From positions 441,931 to 469,905 of the forward strand of contig NW_005200417.1 of NCBI RefSeq assembly GCF_000372725.1: a stretch of DNA of 27,975 bases, in the 5' to 3' direction. Below are positions 18,901 to 26,875 of the stretch, one piece after another. This DNA is from Emiliania huxleyi CCMP1516. Lineage: Eukaryota; Haptophyta; Isochrysidales; Noelaerhabdaceae. The notes below the pieces were generated by a model, which ran no database searches, had not been told where the DNA came from, and saw nothing but the letters and a program-made list of their open reading frames with translations. The stretch's first letter is position 1. Each line of letters opens with the position of its first letter. The position numbers were made by a program, and so were the translations under genes.

Positions 18901-19556
18901 GGTGTGCATCGACTGCCGCAGCTGCAGGAAGCAGAGCGCCTTGCCCTGCTTGCGCGAGGTGGCCACCCGAGCGCGCACCCACACCTGCGGACGGGGGCAG
19001 GGCGGGCGGCGCTCGCGGGTGTGCCGCCGCCGCCGCCTCGCCAACACTCTCTCCGCTAGGCGTGCCGGCCGCGCGCCTGTTGGCCAGCGAGGCTCGGGAC
19101 GAGCTCCTTCACGCCGGTCCAGGCGCGGGTCGCGGCGTGGGTCGACTGGATGAAGAGGTTGCCAAACTCCGCCGAGTCCATCTCCGCCTGCGACAGGTTT
19201 GGCCCGAGGACCGCCTCGTCCTTGGTCGCCGCCTTGGCCTCCGCCTTGGCGCCGCGCTGCGCCGCGCGCGCCGCCTTGGCGGCCGCACGGTCGTTCTGGG
19301 GCGCGTCGTCCTTCTTCTTCTCCTTGCCCTTGGGCTTAGCCGCCGGCGGCAGCTTGGCCTTGAGCACGTCGTACTCAGGCGTGCCCTCGGCACACGAAGC
19401 CAGCGCAGCCTCGACGCTGGCGGTGAGCGTGGCCTTGGCGGCCTGCAGCTCGAGAACTGCCGCCTCGACCGCCTCCTTGGCGGCACCCTCCGCCTTGAGA
19501 TCGCGCACGCGCTGCCCGCTCGACGCAACGGCCGCCTCGGCAGCCTCAATGGACAT
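16000..19556 (-). CDS. Cytosolic-type aspartyl-tRNA synthetase with N-terminal WHEP domain
   Basis: Nine exons, placed by similarity to eukaryotic cytosolic AspRS: 19556-19077, 18984-18754, 18374-18146, 18068-17987, 17626-17507, 17435-17312, 17240-17133, 16602-16346, 16270-16000. They join in phase to 633 codons. Residues about 1-70 form a WHEP domain ([20 protein letters not shown]), followed by a Lys/Ala-rich linker. The OB-fold anticodon domain begins at [11 protein letters not shown]. Class II motifs follow: motif 1 around [20 protein letters not shown], motif 2 in [15 protein letters not shown], motif 3 [13 protein letters not shown], ending MFPRDPKRL. The enzyme charges tRNA-Asp. An extra 30-40 residues sit in exon 8 before EDEKLLG. 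Six of eight introns begin with GC, one with GA, one with GT. Exon 8's 5' boundary lies beside poor sequence and a gap, so it is less certain. Confidence 0.93.
16616..17040. other. 100-N assembly gap with low-quality flanks (inside intron 7)
   Basis: N fills 16873-16972, a fixed-size 100-base placeholder, so the true gap size is unknown. On both sides the sequence decays into runs of G and doubled bases (16616-16872 and 16973-17040), the pattern of poor read ends. Nothing coding should be inferred here. Intron 7 of the synthetase is therefore of unknown length. Confidence 0.9.
17241..17311 (-). other. Intron 6 of AspRS: 71 nt between 19-nt direct repeats, GA-AG ends
   Basis: Aligning the protein to other AspRS (GLNQSHQ then [12 protein letters not shown]) requires removal of exactly 71 nt. 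The 19-mer caggaagagctcgccgccg is present at both ends (one copy is retained in the mRNA). Inside is an 8-bp inverted repeat ggtgtgaa/ttcacacc. Among the possible cut positions within the repeat, only GA-AG gives a proper AG acceptor with a near-normal donor; no GT or GC donor keeps the frame. Confidence 0.7.
17721..17970. repeat. 10-bp minisatellite, 25 units, in AspRS intron 4
   Basis: The unit tcgtgccatc, with a tcgggccatc variant, is repeated head to tail. It fills most of the 360-nt intron 17627-17986. Because 10 is not a multiple of three and the unit lacks stops, all frames on each strand stay open and give the same peptide repeat. Confidence 0.97.
18377..18753. repeat. 11-bp minisatellite, about 34 units, in AspRS intron 2
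   Basis: The unit ggaagggtcgg, with gggagggtcgg variants, occupies essentially the whole 379-nt intron 18375-18753. The repeat's own reverse-strand sequence (cccttcccag) supplies the polypyrimidine tract and AG acceptor. Confidence 0.97.
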
Positions 19557-19752
19557 TGGCTAACACCAGAGTCTCCGGGGCCAAAAGAAGAAAATGGCTA
19601 TGGAGATCGTGGCCGGAGATCCCCGGCCAACGCCCTCGCCAGAACAGCGCGGCGCGTTGTGCACATAAGAGCTCTGGTTTTGAGTGCCGGGGCGGGTTTC
19701 GCCTGCCCGCCGCCGCCGCCCGCTTGCTGCGAGCCGGGACGGACCTGGCGCC
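19557..19752. promoter_or_regulatory. Divergent promoter between AspRS and ARF-like gene
   Basis: Only 196 bp separate the two start codons, which point away from each other, so both promoters and 5' UTRs must lie here. No clear TATA box is seen; the stretch is GC-rich toward the GTPase side. Confidence 0.6.
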
Positions 19753-20430
19753 ATGGTTGCGCTTGCCATCGGCTTTGGTCGCTGCTTCGGCTCCAGGCGC
19801 GAGGAGAAGAGGGCTACGCCGACCCCGCTCCGCAGAAGCCTCCGCGGCCGGCGGGGCTCCCGCACCGCCAACTGGGACCGCGTGCTGATGGTGGGGCTTG
19901 ATGCGGCGGGCAAGACGACAATAACCGAGAGGATGTCCCAGGGCGGGCGGGCGGGACAGGCAGGCGCGGCGGCGGTGGCGAGGCAGCCAACCATCGGGTT
20001 TGCCGTGGAGCAGGTCGAACATGCCAAATGCGCGTACTCACTGTGGGACGTTGGGGGGCAGGACAAGCTGCGCGCGCTCTGGCACCACTTCGTCATCGGC
20101 GCCATCGCCGTCGTATTCGTGGTCGACTGCGCCGACCGCGAGCGCGTGGCGACTGCGTGCGAGGAGCTGCACCGTCTGCTCGGCGAGCCGGAGCTGCCCG
20201 CCGAGGCTGCTCTGCTCGTCCTAGCGAACAAGCAGGACGTCCAGGGCGCGATCCAGGCCGACGAGCTCACGAAGCAGCTCAAGCTGGAGCCGTTGCAGCG
20301 CCGTTGGCACATTCAGGAGACTTGCGCCGTGTCGGGGGAGGGGTTGAGCCTGGGCTTCGATTGGCTCTCGTCCAACGTCTCGGAGCAGCGCTCCTCACGA
20401 GGCTCGGCGGCGGCGGCGGATGACATATAG
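19753..20430 (+). CDS. ARF-family small GTPase
   Basis: The ATG at 19753 (context gcgccATGG) opens 225 residues without introns. All GTPase motifs are present: G1 GLDAAGKT (48-55), switch 1 PTIGF (79-83), G3 DVGGQDKLR (99-107), G4 NKQD (159-162), and G5 CAVSGEG (191-197) followed by the ARF-typical LGFDWLS. The DVGGQ and GLDAAGKT forms place it in the ARF/ARL/SAR group, which controls vesicle coat recruitment and membrane traffic. Two features are odd. The N-terminus is extended by about 25 basic residues and lacks Gly2, so ordinary ARF myristoylation is not expected. A Gly/Ala-rich insertion (QGGRAGQAGAAAVAR) sits between G1 and switch 1. The C-terminus also has a Ser/Ala tail. It could be an ARL paralogue of specialised location. 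Confidence 0.92.
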   Translation: MVALAIGFGRCFGSRREEKRATPTPLRRSLRGRRGSRTANWDRVLMVGLDAAGKTTITERMSQGGRAGQAGAAAVARQPTIGFAVEQVEHAKCAYSLWDVGGQDKLRALWHHFVIGAIAVVFVVDCADRERVATACEELHRLLGEPELPAEAALLVLANKQDVQGAIQADELTKQLKLEPLQRRWHIQETCAVSGEGLSLGFDWLSSNVSEQRSSRGSAAAADDI

Positions 20431-20859
20431 AGACGGCCTTCCAGCCCCCCACCCCCCTCTCGGAGGCTATCCTCCGCCCGACTTCCAGTCTTCCCCCTCC
20501 CTTCCTCTCCCTCGCAGCGAATACTCCACGGGGCGCATGCCCCGCACCAGCGGCACATTCTCGTGCACGACCAACGCCGCCGCAAGGTCTGTTTGTACTG
20601 AAAAGGGAAAATAGTGAAACATTTGCACTATTGCAGACGCGGCAAGTCATCCGGCCCAGAACTAATTCACCGTCGCTCATTGGTGCATGTGCATGTATCC
20701 TGTTCCTTCGTTATTGCATATTGGTTTACCCAAGCCATCACAGCGGTAGAGGTGTCCGTTTTTATTTATTTATTTATGTGCATGTATCATGAGAGAGAGA
20801 TTTTTAGCAATACCAAACAACTCCAACACTCACACGTAATTTGGGGCCTGGAGCCCTGT
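20431..20859. other. Downstream region of the GTPase gene, with LINE fragment
   Basis: A pyrimidine-rich stretch (20445-20515) may be 3' UTR. The rest has no gene and carries a very short LINE-like insertion at 20687-20788. Confidence 0.5.
20687..20788 (+). mobile_element. Severely truncated copy of the LINE-like 3' end with 13-bp target-site duplication
   Basis: atgtgcatgtatc occurs at 20687-20699 and 20776-20788. The 76 bp between end in gtagaggtgtccgtttttattta..., matching the 3' end of the larger element at 11231-11259 almost base for base, including the TTTA tail. This is a dead-on-arrival insertion of the same family. Confidence 0.75.
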
Positions 20860-22192
20860 TCACGCGCGCACGAGACGTGCAGACAGGGGTTGCCAGCGGT
20901 GAGAGCGAATGGCGCGGTTCACGCCTCGCACAACAGAGAGAGAGATGCGCTCTGCATGGTGGGACATAAAAGAGAGCGAGTACTTGGGCGAGTAGGCCGT
21001 GCGGTCAACGCTGCCGCGCGCGACTTTGCGCGCGAGGCGGCGCAGCTTGAGAACGGCGGTGGGCGAGAAGCCGCCGCCGAACGTCTCGTGGAGCAGCAGG
21101 TTGAAGTTGTTGCGCTTGACAAAGATCGCGTCGTGGTAGAAACCGCGATGCGCCTTGGCGTAGCCGTGGCCGGTCTTGTGGGAGAAGGGTTGGCCGGGCT
21201 GCCCGCGCGCCTTGCAGCCCATGTTCAGGCGGCGGGCCTTCTCTTCGGTGTTGCCAAAGGCGTAGGAGTGGCCAACGGAGGCGGGCGTGCCGCCACTCGA
21301 GGCGTTGCCAACGCCCGGCGAGGAGGTCTTGAGGAGGGGCGTCCAGAGCTTGATTTCATTCACCTCATCGCATCCTCCCGGCCCAGCGTGGCCGTGGGGT
21401 TCTGCGAGGTCGACCTTGTACCCCTCGTTGTACTGCCGGGTGAGCTCTGGTTTCTCCTTGTCGCCGTGCACGACCGGCGCGTTGGCCGGGGCGCGCATCG
21501 CGTCCGCCCAGGCGGCGAGGACGCCGTCGTGGGGCCGCCGGTGGTGGGCCTTGTTGTAAAGGTAGTCGCCGAAGAAATCGACTGGCATGCCCCGCTCGAG
21601 CGCGACCCGAAGGGTGGGAAGCGCCGCGGAGAGCCAAAGGCCGAGCTTCCGCTGGAGCTCGTCCTGGAGGGTGTCGGAGGAGAGGGCGGTGGCGTACGTA
21701 CCGTCGACACGGACATCGAAGGCCTTGCCGGCGAAAGGCGTTGAGGCGGAGATGAGGCGCGCGGCTTCGCGGTTGTTGACGGCGCTGTCTCCGAGGGACG
21801 GGTTGTTCTTGACGTGCACATCCTGCGCCTTGACGAGCTCCTGGTGCGCGAATCAGTCCTTGTGATTCTTGATGGCAGCGAGCGCCCGCGGCCGCGGGTA
21901 CGTGGATTTGCAAGTGCCATTGAGAATCGCGTCGGTAGCTGGAAGGGACTCGGGCTCGGGGAGCGGGACGCTCTTGGGGTAGAAGTCAGTCAGGTAGACG
22001 CCGCGGACGGTGTAGTACTTGTTTTTGTCGCGGGCGGTGCGCTTCTCGCACACCTCCTTCCAGTCCGAGAGGGCGGACTCGTAGGTGGCGATAGCTGCGG
22101 CGATGGCGGGGTACTTGGACGCACCTCCCTCGTCGAGGGCGAAGTCGGGGTTGTGGGCGACGGAGGGTGCGCCAGTTCTTGAGGAGCGACAT
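20860..22192 (-). pseudogene. Unrecognised ORF broken by one frameshift and one in-frame TGA
   Basis: From an ATG at 22192 (MSLLKNWRTLRR) the frame shifts once near 22150 to HNPDFALDEGG. It then runs open to 20860 except for a TGA at 21855-21853, after which the same frame continues (FAHQELVKAQDVHVKNNP...). In total about 440 residues look protein-like, with blocks such as YYTVRGVYLTDFYPKSVPLP, DFFGDYLYNKAHHRRPHDG, GCDEVNEIKLWTPLL, and a His/Tyr-rich stretch (HKTGHGYAKAHRGFYHDAIF). I do not recognise the family. Two lesions argue for a pseudogene, perhaps of a multicopy lineage-specific gene; selenocysteine at the TGA is an alternative only if the upstream frameshift is a sequencing or splicing effect. 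Confidence 0.5.
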
Positions 22193-22349
22193 GGAGAAGT
22201 TTGTTTTGTGTTGTATCATGTGCATGTGGGAAAAACCTTTGATGGGGGGGGGGTCTCGGAGCGGGAGGCCCGGCCGCGCTCTCACGCGCGCCGTCCGATG
22301 AACGGCGCGCACGATGAACGATGACCCGAGGCGGGGAGTTTTCACGAAA

Positions 22350-22668
22350 CTTGGAGCACTTGGAGTGCAGTTAGCAACCGCACATCCAGGGCCGGGGAGC
22401 TAAGAAGCGCACCCAGCGGGCCGGATGATTGGCATCGGGTTGCGGGCAAGAAAGCCCTAGCCCTGGGGGTGCGCGTTCGCAGGGCAAGCACTTGGAGCAC
22501 TTGGAGTGCGGTTAGTAGCCTCACATCCAGGACCGGGGAGCTCAGAAGCGCACCCAGTTGGCCGGATGATCGGGATCGGGTTACCGGCTAGAGCGCGCCC
22601 GCCGGCGCGCTCTAGCCCTCGGGCAAGAGAGCCCTAGCCCCGGGGGTGCGCGGTCGCAGGGCCATAAC
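22350..22668. repeat. Two tandem copies of a 141-bp repeat, the second carrying a hairpin insertion
   Basis: Copy 1 (22350-22490) and copy 2 (22491 to about 22668) begin cttggagcacttggagtg and share ccggggagct, agaagcgcaccca, ggccggatgat and gggggtgcgcg blocks. Copy 2 is longer by a palindromic insertion at about 22583-22620. Confidence 0.85.
22586..22617. other. Perfect 14-bp hairpin inside repeat copy 2
   Basis: ggctagagcgcgcc (22586-22599) and ggcgcgctctagcc (22604-22617) pair perfectly around a 4-nt loop. The sister repeat copy lacks it, so it was gained by insertion or lost from copy 1. Confidence 0.8.
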
Positions 22669-23075
22669 ACGGGTCTCCGAGGGTTGGTTCTGCGCTTTGG
22701 GTTTCCCCTAGCTGCGGAACGCCCCCTCTACTCGGAGCTAAAGAATACTCTCCGAGGGTTGGCCCCGCGTACCAGGTTTCCCCTTAACTGCAAGGACGCC
22801 CCCTCTACTCGGAGCTAGTGATACGGGAATACGTACCACCCCCACGCGATCCCTTACTCGAAGATAATACGAGAATACGCAGCTGCGAGGCACCTATAAA
22901 GAAAAACAGCATGCTAAATTTCGGCGGCTAAAAAGCAAAGGACGGGCACTTTTGATCGGCAAAGCAAAGTTGGAGTAACGGCGACCGCGTTCGCAATGAA
23001 GTCGCCTGTCGAGCAGCTTCCGCGGCGCGCATGCGCCGCGGGGTTGACCGACAGCCGCGCCTCCCGCGCCTCCCG
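22664..23075 (+). repeat. Left copy of a complex inverted repeat
   Basis: The order is: CTCCGAG-ended units, then gataatacgagaatacg, then cacctataaagaaaaa, then tttcggcggctaaaaa, then ttgatcggcaaagcaaagtt, then tgtcgagcag...gcgcgcatgcgccgc and gttgaccgacagccgcgc. The same order, reversed, occupies 26095-26555. Over 22891-23065 the two copies agree at most positions. The translated block xVACRAAxAARMRRxVDRQPR is also kept between copies. Confidence 0.8.
22675..22814 (+). repeat. Two units of the CTCCGAG-ended repeat
   Basis: Unit 1 (22675-22737) and unit 2 (22750-22814) each start ctccgagggttgg and end gccccctctactcggag, so the ends can pair as a 7-bp stem. Related units lie at 23557-23619 (+) and 26492-26545 (-). 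Confidence 0.85.
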
Positions 23076-23795
23076 TGCCACGCGTGGCGACGCGCGCGCC
23101 GCGCGCCACTCGCCGTGGCATGCAGTACAGTGCCACTGCAGCCTCGTCAACGCCGCACACAGAACCAGCAGGCTGCTCACCAGGCAGCACATTGCTGCAC
23201 CGGCAAGCAGCGGAGGCCGTGGCGCTGCGGCGCCGCCTCCCTGTCCTGTCCACGGAGCAGGCACACGGCAGCATGGCCCTCCACCAGCTGCAGGAGGTGC
23301 GCGCCTCCCAGTGGAAGCACCAGATGCTCCCTCACCACCCGCAGCTTTGCGCAGCGCAGCGCACGGGCCACGCCACGCAGAGCTGACCCTCAGTCTGCCC
23401 AATAGGCTGCCTGCGGAAGGCCTGGCAGGTGCCCACTCGCCTCCTCGGCGGCCATGTCCTCCGCCCGGGCGAGCGAGCAGCGCAAGAGCGGAGGCGGATG
23501 CCATGCTTTGCGTAACGGACTCTGGGAGTCGCAAGGGCCTTAAAGTAAACACGGGTCCCCGAGGGTTGGCTCTGCGCTCCGGGTTTCCCCTAGCAGCGGA
23601 ACGCCCCCTCTACTCGGGGCTAGTAGACACCAGACACTAGCACGACAACACACACATTCCTCACTGACATCACCGCCCGAAGACGTTGGCTTTCTTTTTC
23701 AGTCGGCTCTCGCCCCGGGGGGGGCCTTTTCAGTCGGTTAGGGCCGACCGCTCTCGCTCCGCGCCCCTCCGCCCCTACCTTTCCTGATCAGCCAG
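23076..23795. other. Region upstream of the ApaG-like gene
   Basis: A long forward frame (22996-23640) crosses the repeats and is not supported as a gene. 23076-23545 shows no domain-like text. A third CTCCGAG-family unit lies at 23557-23619. 23690-23760 has two cagtcggctctcgc/cagtcggttagggc motifs, probably in the 5' leader of the following gene. Confidence 0.5.
23557..23619 (+). repeat. Third unit of the CTCCGAG-family repeat, with compensated stem
   Basis: It matches unit 1 (22675-22737) closely, but its ends are ccccgag and ctcgggg instead of ctccgag and ctcggag. Both arms changed in a way that keeps all 7 pairs. Confidence 0.85.
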
Positions 23796-25062
23796 ATGCT
23801 GCGGTGCCTCATTGGCTCGATAGCGACATCCACACTCCTCAACGTTGTTTTGGTCGCGCTCTGGTTCAGCAGCCCGACCGACCGAATCGAGCTCGACGAC
23901 GACGACGCACTCCCTCCCGACCTCATCCGGCTGAGCATGCCAGTTCCCGACGCCGCGATGCGATGCGGCACTCCGATTCCACCCGAGTCAGCCTGGCGTA
24001 CGACGCACGGCGCCGCTGCTGTCGCCATCTTTGCGCGTGCCGAAGGCGGCGAGCGGAGGCAAAGCGCGCCGCAAAGCTATGCATGGCGCTACGCGATTGA
24101 GATTGAGAACGTTGGCGCGGCGACAGTGCAGCTGCTCACCAGGCACATGGTGACGACGACCTCCGACGGCCGCGTCGAGGAGGTCAAGGGCGCCGGCGCC
24201 GGCGGCCGGCTGCCGGTGCTCTCGCCAGGCCAGCGCTACACCACCTCGGGCACTGCGACGCTGACGGCGCCTCTCGGAGCGATGCACGGCTCCTTCCAGT
24301 TTGAGTCGCGGGGCGGAGGGGGCGCCTTCTCCGCCAGCATCGGGCGATTGCTGTTGGGGGATCGGGGAGGACGGGCGCAGTCTGTGCCCTGCGCGCCCGA
24401 GGCGGACGTGCTGGCGAGGGAGCTGCCGCCAACCTCGGTGTTTAGCTCGTACCGAGTCCTCGTCGGCGCCACCGTCGAGTACGTCCCCAGCCGATCGGAC
24501 GCCGACCTGCTGCGCCACGCCTTTCAGTACGACGTCCACATACACAACGGCCGTGCGGTGAGCGCCTCCGGCGCCTCGCCCACGCCTCGCCTCGCCACGC
24601 CACGCCACGCCCCGCCACGCCCCGCCACGCCCCGCCACGCCCCGCCCCACCGCCCACCCCGCTCGCCCCGCCAGGCCGCCCACCCCACCCCACCCCGCGC
24701 TCCAGGCGCCCGTCGTCATCCACGGGAGGGAGTGGACCGTGCTCGACGCGCGCGGGGTGGCCCGCACCGAGAGCGGGGCCGGGCTGGGCGGCGTGGAGGC
24801 GACGGGCAAGGTGAGGCTCGAGCCGCAGCAGGGCCTAAAATACCGAGGGATGTTCGAGCTGCCGACCGAGACGGGCATCGCCGCGGCGCGGTACGTGGTG
24901 ACGCTCGAGGACGAGGACGAGGAGGACGAGGCGACCTACGACGTCCTGCTCGCGCCTATGGGCGTCACGGCCGACGGGCGACCCGTGCCGCACATCGCGC
25001 AGAATGCATTCGCCGCAGCCGCTGCTCTTTCGGAGCCGCTCCGCTCGGTCCCGGCGGGCTAG
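23796..25062 (+). CDS. Membrane-anchored protein with two ApaG (DUF525)-like domains
   Basis: Exon 1 is 23796-24557 and exon 2 is 24706-25062, giving 372 residues. The N-terminus is a signal anchor (LIGSIATSTLLNVVLVALWF). Residues about 75-190 match the ApaG fold: YAIEIENVGAATVQLLTRHM, then EEVKGAGAGGRLPVLSPGQ and GAMHGSFQFES. Residues about 218-355 look like a second, more diverged copy (HAFQYDVHIHNGRAAPVVIH, then GREWTVLDARG and GAGLGG). In bacteria ApaG is a single ~125-residue domain; in eukaryotes it is fused to F-box or polymerase-interacting proteins and may bind nucleotides or protein partners. The 148-nt intron is GT-AG (gtgagc) and consists largely of cgccacgcc repeats; a GC donor 3 nt earlier is also possible, but the GT choice keeps the ApaG spacing. 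An acidic run (EDEDEEDE) lies in domain 2. Confidence 0.75.
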
Positions 25063-26094
25063 AGAGCCGCCAGAGCCGTGTGTGTGTGTTTGCGTATGTG
25101 GTGTCTCTTGCACTTGGTGTGTGTACTGTGTACGGCGGCTCTGTGCTATCTTTTGTGACAATAGTATATCGTTTCCCTAGCAAAGCCGTAGGGCTCAGGA
25201 CCAACTATGGCGTTCACACCTGTGCCGCTGCCGGATCGGTGCGGCCTGCGGCTCGCCTCGGCTTGTGTTCAACTCTTCTATAGAGATACGATATGAGACC
25301 GAACAAAAAGTGAGAGAGACAAATTTAAAGTGAGTCCCCCCACGCAGCGCACACACCGCACCCCAGCCCACCCCTGGCGCCAGGAGCAGGAGCCAGACGT
25401 ATTTAGAGTTTTACAACAAAGCTCCCTCGCACGACGAATTTAGAGAGTCTCTGCGGATCGTGCTGAAATCCCTCGTCCGTCGATCCCGTTTGAAGTTTAC
25501 TCTTGCTCTCCCATAAAGAGAGAGATTTTTGGAAAGGCAACAAGCAATCGCGACTCTTCCAGTGATTCGGGCTCGGCAGCTTGTCAACCCAGGAACCCTC
25601 AGCCGAAGCTGTGGTGTGTGTGTGTGGAGTCGGACTCGAGGTCGGACCTGTAGCCCCGAGAAAGCCCGCGCCAATGATTCGACGCGTCGAGAGGACTTGC
25701 GGGGAGGCACCGTTTCTCTCTTCCCATAAATGCAAAACACGCGACGACGGGGCCGACGGCGTACGGGGGAGCACCGTGCAAGCCCCACCCGGCTGACGGA
25801 TGGGCGTGGGGGCGCGCCGCCCCGCTTGCTCTAGGTGAAACGTCTTGGGAGACGAAACAGGCCGGCGGGCCCGACGGCGGGCGGAGAAGACGGGCACTGA
25901 GCCAGAAGGACTGGGAGAGTGTGAATGGAGGGACACGTGTGTTCAGAACTGGGAGAGTGTGAATGGAGGGACACGTGTGTTCAGACGAGCACCACCAAGG
26001 GACAGCAACATCGCCGACGCCGCTAAAAGCTCGGCGCCGGGCACCTCGTCGGGACATAAAATCTGCCTGCGATCTTACAAACAAAACACAAATC
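25063..26094. other. About 1 kb downstream of the ApaG-like gene, no supported gene
   Basis: 25075-25140 is GT-rich. Several open frames on both strands (for example reverse 25403-25936) lack domain-like text. There is a 38-bp tandem duplication at 25910-25985 and repeated ctctttatgggagag-like motifs near 25510 and 25722. Confidence 0.55.
25910..25985. repeat. 38-bp perfect tandem duplication
   Basis: The unit beginning actgggagagtgtgaatgga and ending gtgttcaga is present twice in a row without visible differences, so the duplication is recent. Confidence 0.95.
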
Positions 26095-26555
26095 TCTCGA
26101 GAGGCTCGAGGTGCGCGGCTGTCGGTCAACCCTGCGGCGCATGCGCGCCGCCAAGGCTGCTCGACAGGCGACTGGCATTGTGGCGACGCCGTTACTCCAA
26201 CTTTGCTTTGCCGATCAAAAGCGCCGTCCTTTGTTTTTTAGCCGCCGAAATTTGGCTTGCTGTTTTTTCTTTATAGGTGTCTGCAACTTCCAAGCTGCGT
26301 ATTCTGTATTCTTGTATTATCGTCGAGTCTCGTAGTACAGACAGGTACTCCGTGGGGGACAGTGTGTATTCTCGTAACATGTGCGTATTCACGTATCACA
26401 AACACAAACACGTATTGCTAAAAATCCTCTCTCTCGTATCACTGGCTCCGAGTAGAAAAAGAAGAAAACACGTTACTGTAATGTCCACTAGCTCCGAGTA
26501 GAGGGGGCGGTCTGCTGCTAGGGGAAGCCCGGAGCGCGGTCGGAGACCCGTGTTT
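26095..26555 (-). repeat. Right copy of the complex inverted repeat
   Basis: Read on the reverse strand it repeats the order of 22664-23075: CTCCGAG-family unit (26545-26492), several atacgagaatac-type motifs, cacctataaag (26279-26269), the cggcggctaaaaaacaaagg block and the gcgcgcatgcgccgc/gttgaccgacagccgcgc block. It is longer than the left copy between the unit and the cacctataaag motif. Confidence 0.8.
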
Positions 26556-26875
26556 CGAACCCGCATTTGCCACCTATCGCCGACAGTCCGGGGCGGCTCT
26601 GCTCATGTGTGCAACAGCACTGTCACTGAGACTCGCGGCCTCGCGTTGCTCAGCCAGGAGAAGCACACTTGCACACAGCTGCCCCTTCGAGGTTACACGC
26701 CGGTGCCACTCTCGCAATCAAACGGAGAATCCACACCTGCTTTTCTTTATTGGATTCTTCTTCTCGGCGTCTATTAGCGGCGATAAAGAAGAGGACCGAA
26801 CATGAGAATCGGGCCCAAATTCAGGCTCCACAGGAACAGTGTAGAGCTCTATCTGGGAATCGGGAGCACTATCCA

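Noticed and set aside
17491..19047. A single 518-codon reverse frame spanning two minisatellites
   Set aside because: It fuses exons 2, 4 and 5 of the synthetase with stop-free repeat introns; exon 3 is read out of frame. The spliced model fits the AspRS family far better.
22996..23640. 214-codon forward frame
   Set aside because: It begins inside the inverted repeat and ends inside another repeat unit; only the first 20 residues are shared with the other repeat copy.
25403..25936. 177-codon reverse frame
   Set aside because: Composition is repeat-like, it starts at a tandem duplication, and no motif is visible.
26540..26570. T-loop-like gtttcgaacccgc, possible tRNA
   Set aside because: No acceptor stem, D-arm or anticodon arm of normal length could be placed around it on either strand.
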